Shown piece by piece: positions 21,481 to 21,870 of a stretch of 21,870 bases of DNA. The notes beneath the pieces are model-generated. The model saw only the letters and a program-made list of their open reading frames with translations. It ran no database searches and was not told the origin of the DNA. Source of the DNA: a virus. The DNA is taken from positions 1 through 21,870 of the IMG/VR virus record IMGVR_UViG_3300025652_000646; one strand, given 5' to 3'. The translations under genes and the position numbers were made by a program. Positions within the stretch are counted from its first letter, which is position 1. Each line of letters starts with the position of its first letter.

Positions 21481-21870
21481 AAGGATACCTCCATTGCCCC
21501 CTAAGGAGCCTTAGTGAGAGAGAGTATGTGTGTACCCTCCGGGTTACTTACGGAGCTCTAAGGGAGCTTTAGGGAGCTACCCTGAGGTACCCCCGAGACC
21601 CCTCTCCACTAGCAGGATTCTCAGGGATCTCTAGGGACTACCCTGTAAGACTCCTAACGAGCCCTAAGGCGAGAGGATACCATCAGGATAGCAGAGGAAT
21701 CTGGGAGAGTCTTGAGGGATCTGAGGGGGGTAGAGACTACAATCAGGGTACCCATATAACCAGGGCTTATCTATGTACTCCCTAAAGACCCTTTTAAATC
21801 CTATTATAGTACCTTATAGAGAGAGAGAATACGTAGGAAGTTATACCTAACGGTAGAGCTTACCCGACAG
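21481..21870. other. Repeat-rich non-coding region
   Basis: About 390 bases with no convincing gene on either strand. It holds many short related words: a near-palindrome CTAAGGAGCCTTAG (21501-21514), tandem TAAGGGAGCT/TTAGGGAGCT, two ~30-base imperfect copies ending in CTACCCTG (21577-21584 and 21638-21645, 61 apart), the ACTCCTAACGAGCC repeat (21650-21663), and GGGTACC-type palindromes. A rightward candidate promoter sits at 21805-21821. It probably separates leftward and rightward transcription and may carry early promoters, an origin or packaging signals. Confidence 0.6.
21805..21821 (+). promoter_or_regulatory. Candidate phage promoter, rightward copy
   Basis: TATAGTACCTTATAGAG, identical over 17 bases to the - strand at 13344-13328. 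It is followed by AGAGAGAAT, a purine-rich start like that of T7 promoters. It points out of the window to the right, where rightward (structural) genes could begin. Confidence 0.45.

Noticed and set aside
21501-21650. Short repeats considered as a CRISPR array
   Set aside because: Repeat units are short, imperfect and irregularly spaced, with no constant repeat/spacer structure and no cas genes.
21661-21760. A 33-codon frame on the - strand starting ATGGGTACCCTG in the non-coding region
   Set aside because: No SD upstream, no coupling to a neighbour, and the composition follows the local repeats.

Overview
The window reads as part of a lytic podovirus-like phage genome. It carries a T7-type replication set: single-subunit RNA polymerase, fused primase-helicase, family A DNA polymerase, FEN-type 5'-3' exonuclease and a gp2.5-like SSB. 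It also carries a B12-dependent (class II) ribonucleotide reductase with a small thioredoxin-like protein, and a phiEco32-like amidoligase gene island. Genes are densely packed with ATGA or TAATG overlaps and clear Shine-Dalgarno (SD) sites. No tRNA, integrase, repressor, IS element or CRISPR array was seen. The host cannot be named. Class II RNR is common in aquatic phages, but that is only a hint.

Layout. (1) 1-1271, + strand: the 3' end of a gene that starts outside the window. Its residues match motif B, the region before motif C, and motif C of single-subunit RNA polymerases, with a long B-to-C spacing as in the N4 virion RNA polymerase. It is the only gene on the + strand. (2) 1315-12660, - strand: a leftward operon for DNA replication and nucleotide supply, running from thioredoxin-like to small genes, endonuclease VII, RNR, DNA polymerase, exonuclease, GIY-YIG nuclease, primase-helicase, T7-like RNAP, MazG-like and small genes. 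It lies between two similar intrinsic terminators. (3) 12752-13317, - strand: a small unit with a possible small terminase subunit and a 44-residue membrane protein that could be a holin, preceded by a candidate phage promoter. (4) 13583-20492, - strand: a gp2.5-like SSB, then gamma-glutamylcyclotransferase-like, ATP-grasp, class II glutamine amidotransferase, amidoligase, unknown, second amidoligase, unknown, two tiny membrane proteins and a small HTH protein. (5) 20593-21480, - strand: a second SSB-like protein ending in SPF and two small proteins. (6) 21481-21870: about 390 bases of repeat-rich non-coding DNA with a candidate rightward promoter at its edge.

How the parts may work together. 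If the left-end gene is a virion-packaged polymerase, it would transcribe the early genes on entry. The 698-residue T7-like polymerase, encoded near the end of the leftward operon, would act later. A 17-base sequence occurs exactly twice, both times between genes: once pointing left into the terminase/holin-like unit and once pointing right out of the window. It is a good candidate for the later class of promoter. The most unusual content is the 14.1-20.0 kb island. It encodes two glutamine-synthetase-fold amidoligases, an ATP-grasp ligase, a glutaminase and a gamma-glutamyl-bond enzyme, which together look like a pathway for making or attaching a peptide or amide. Its substrate is not known from the sequence.
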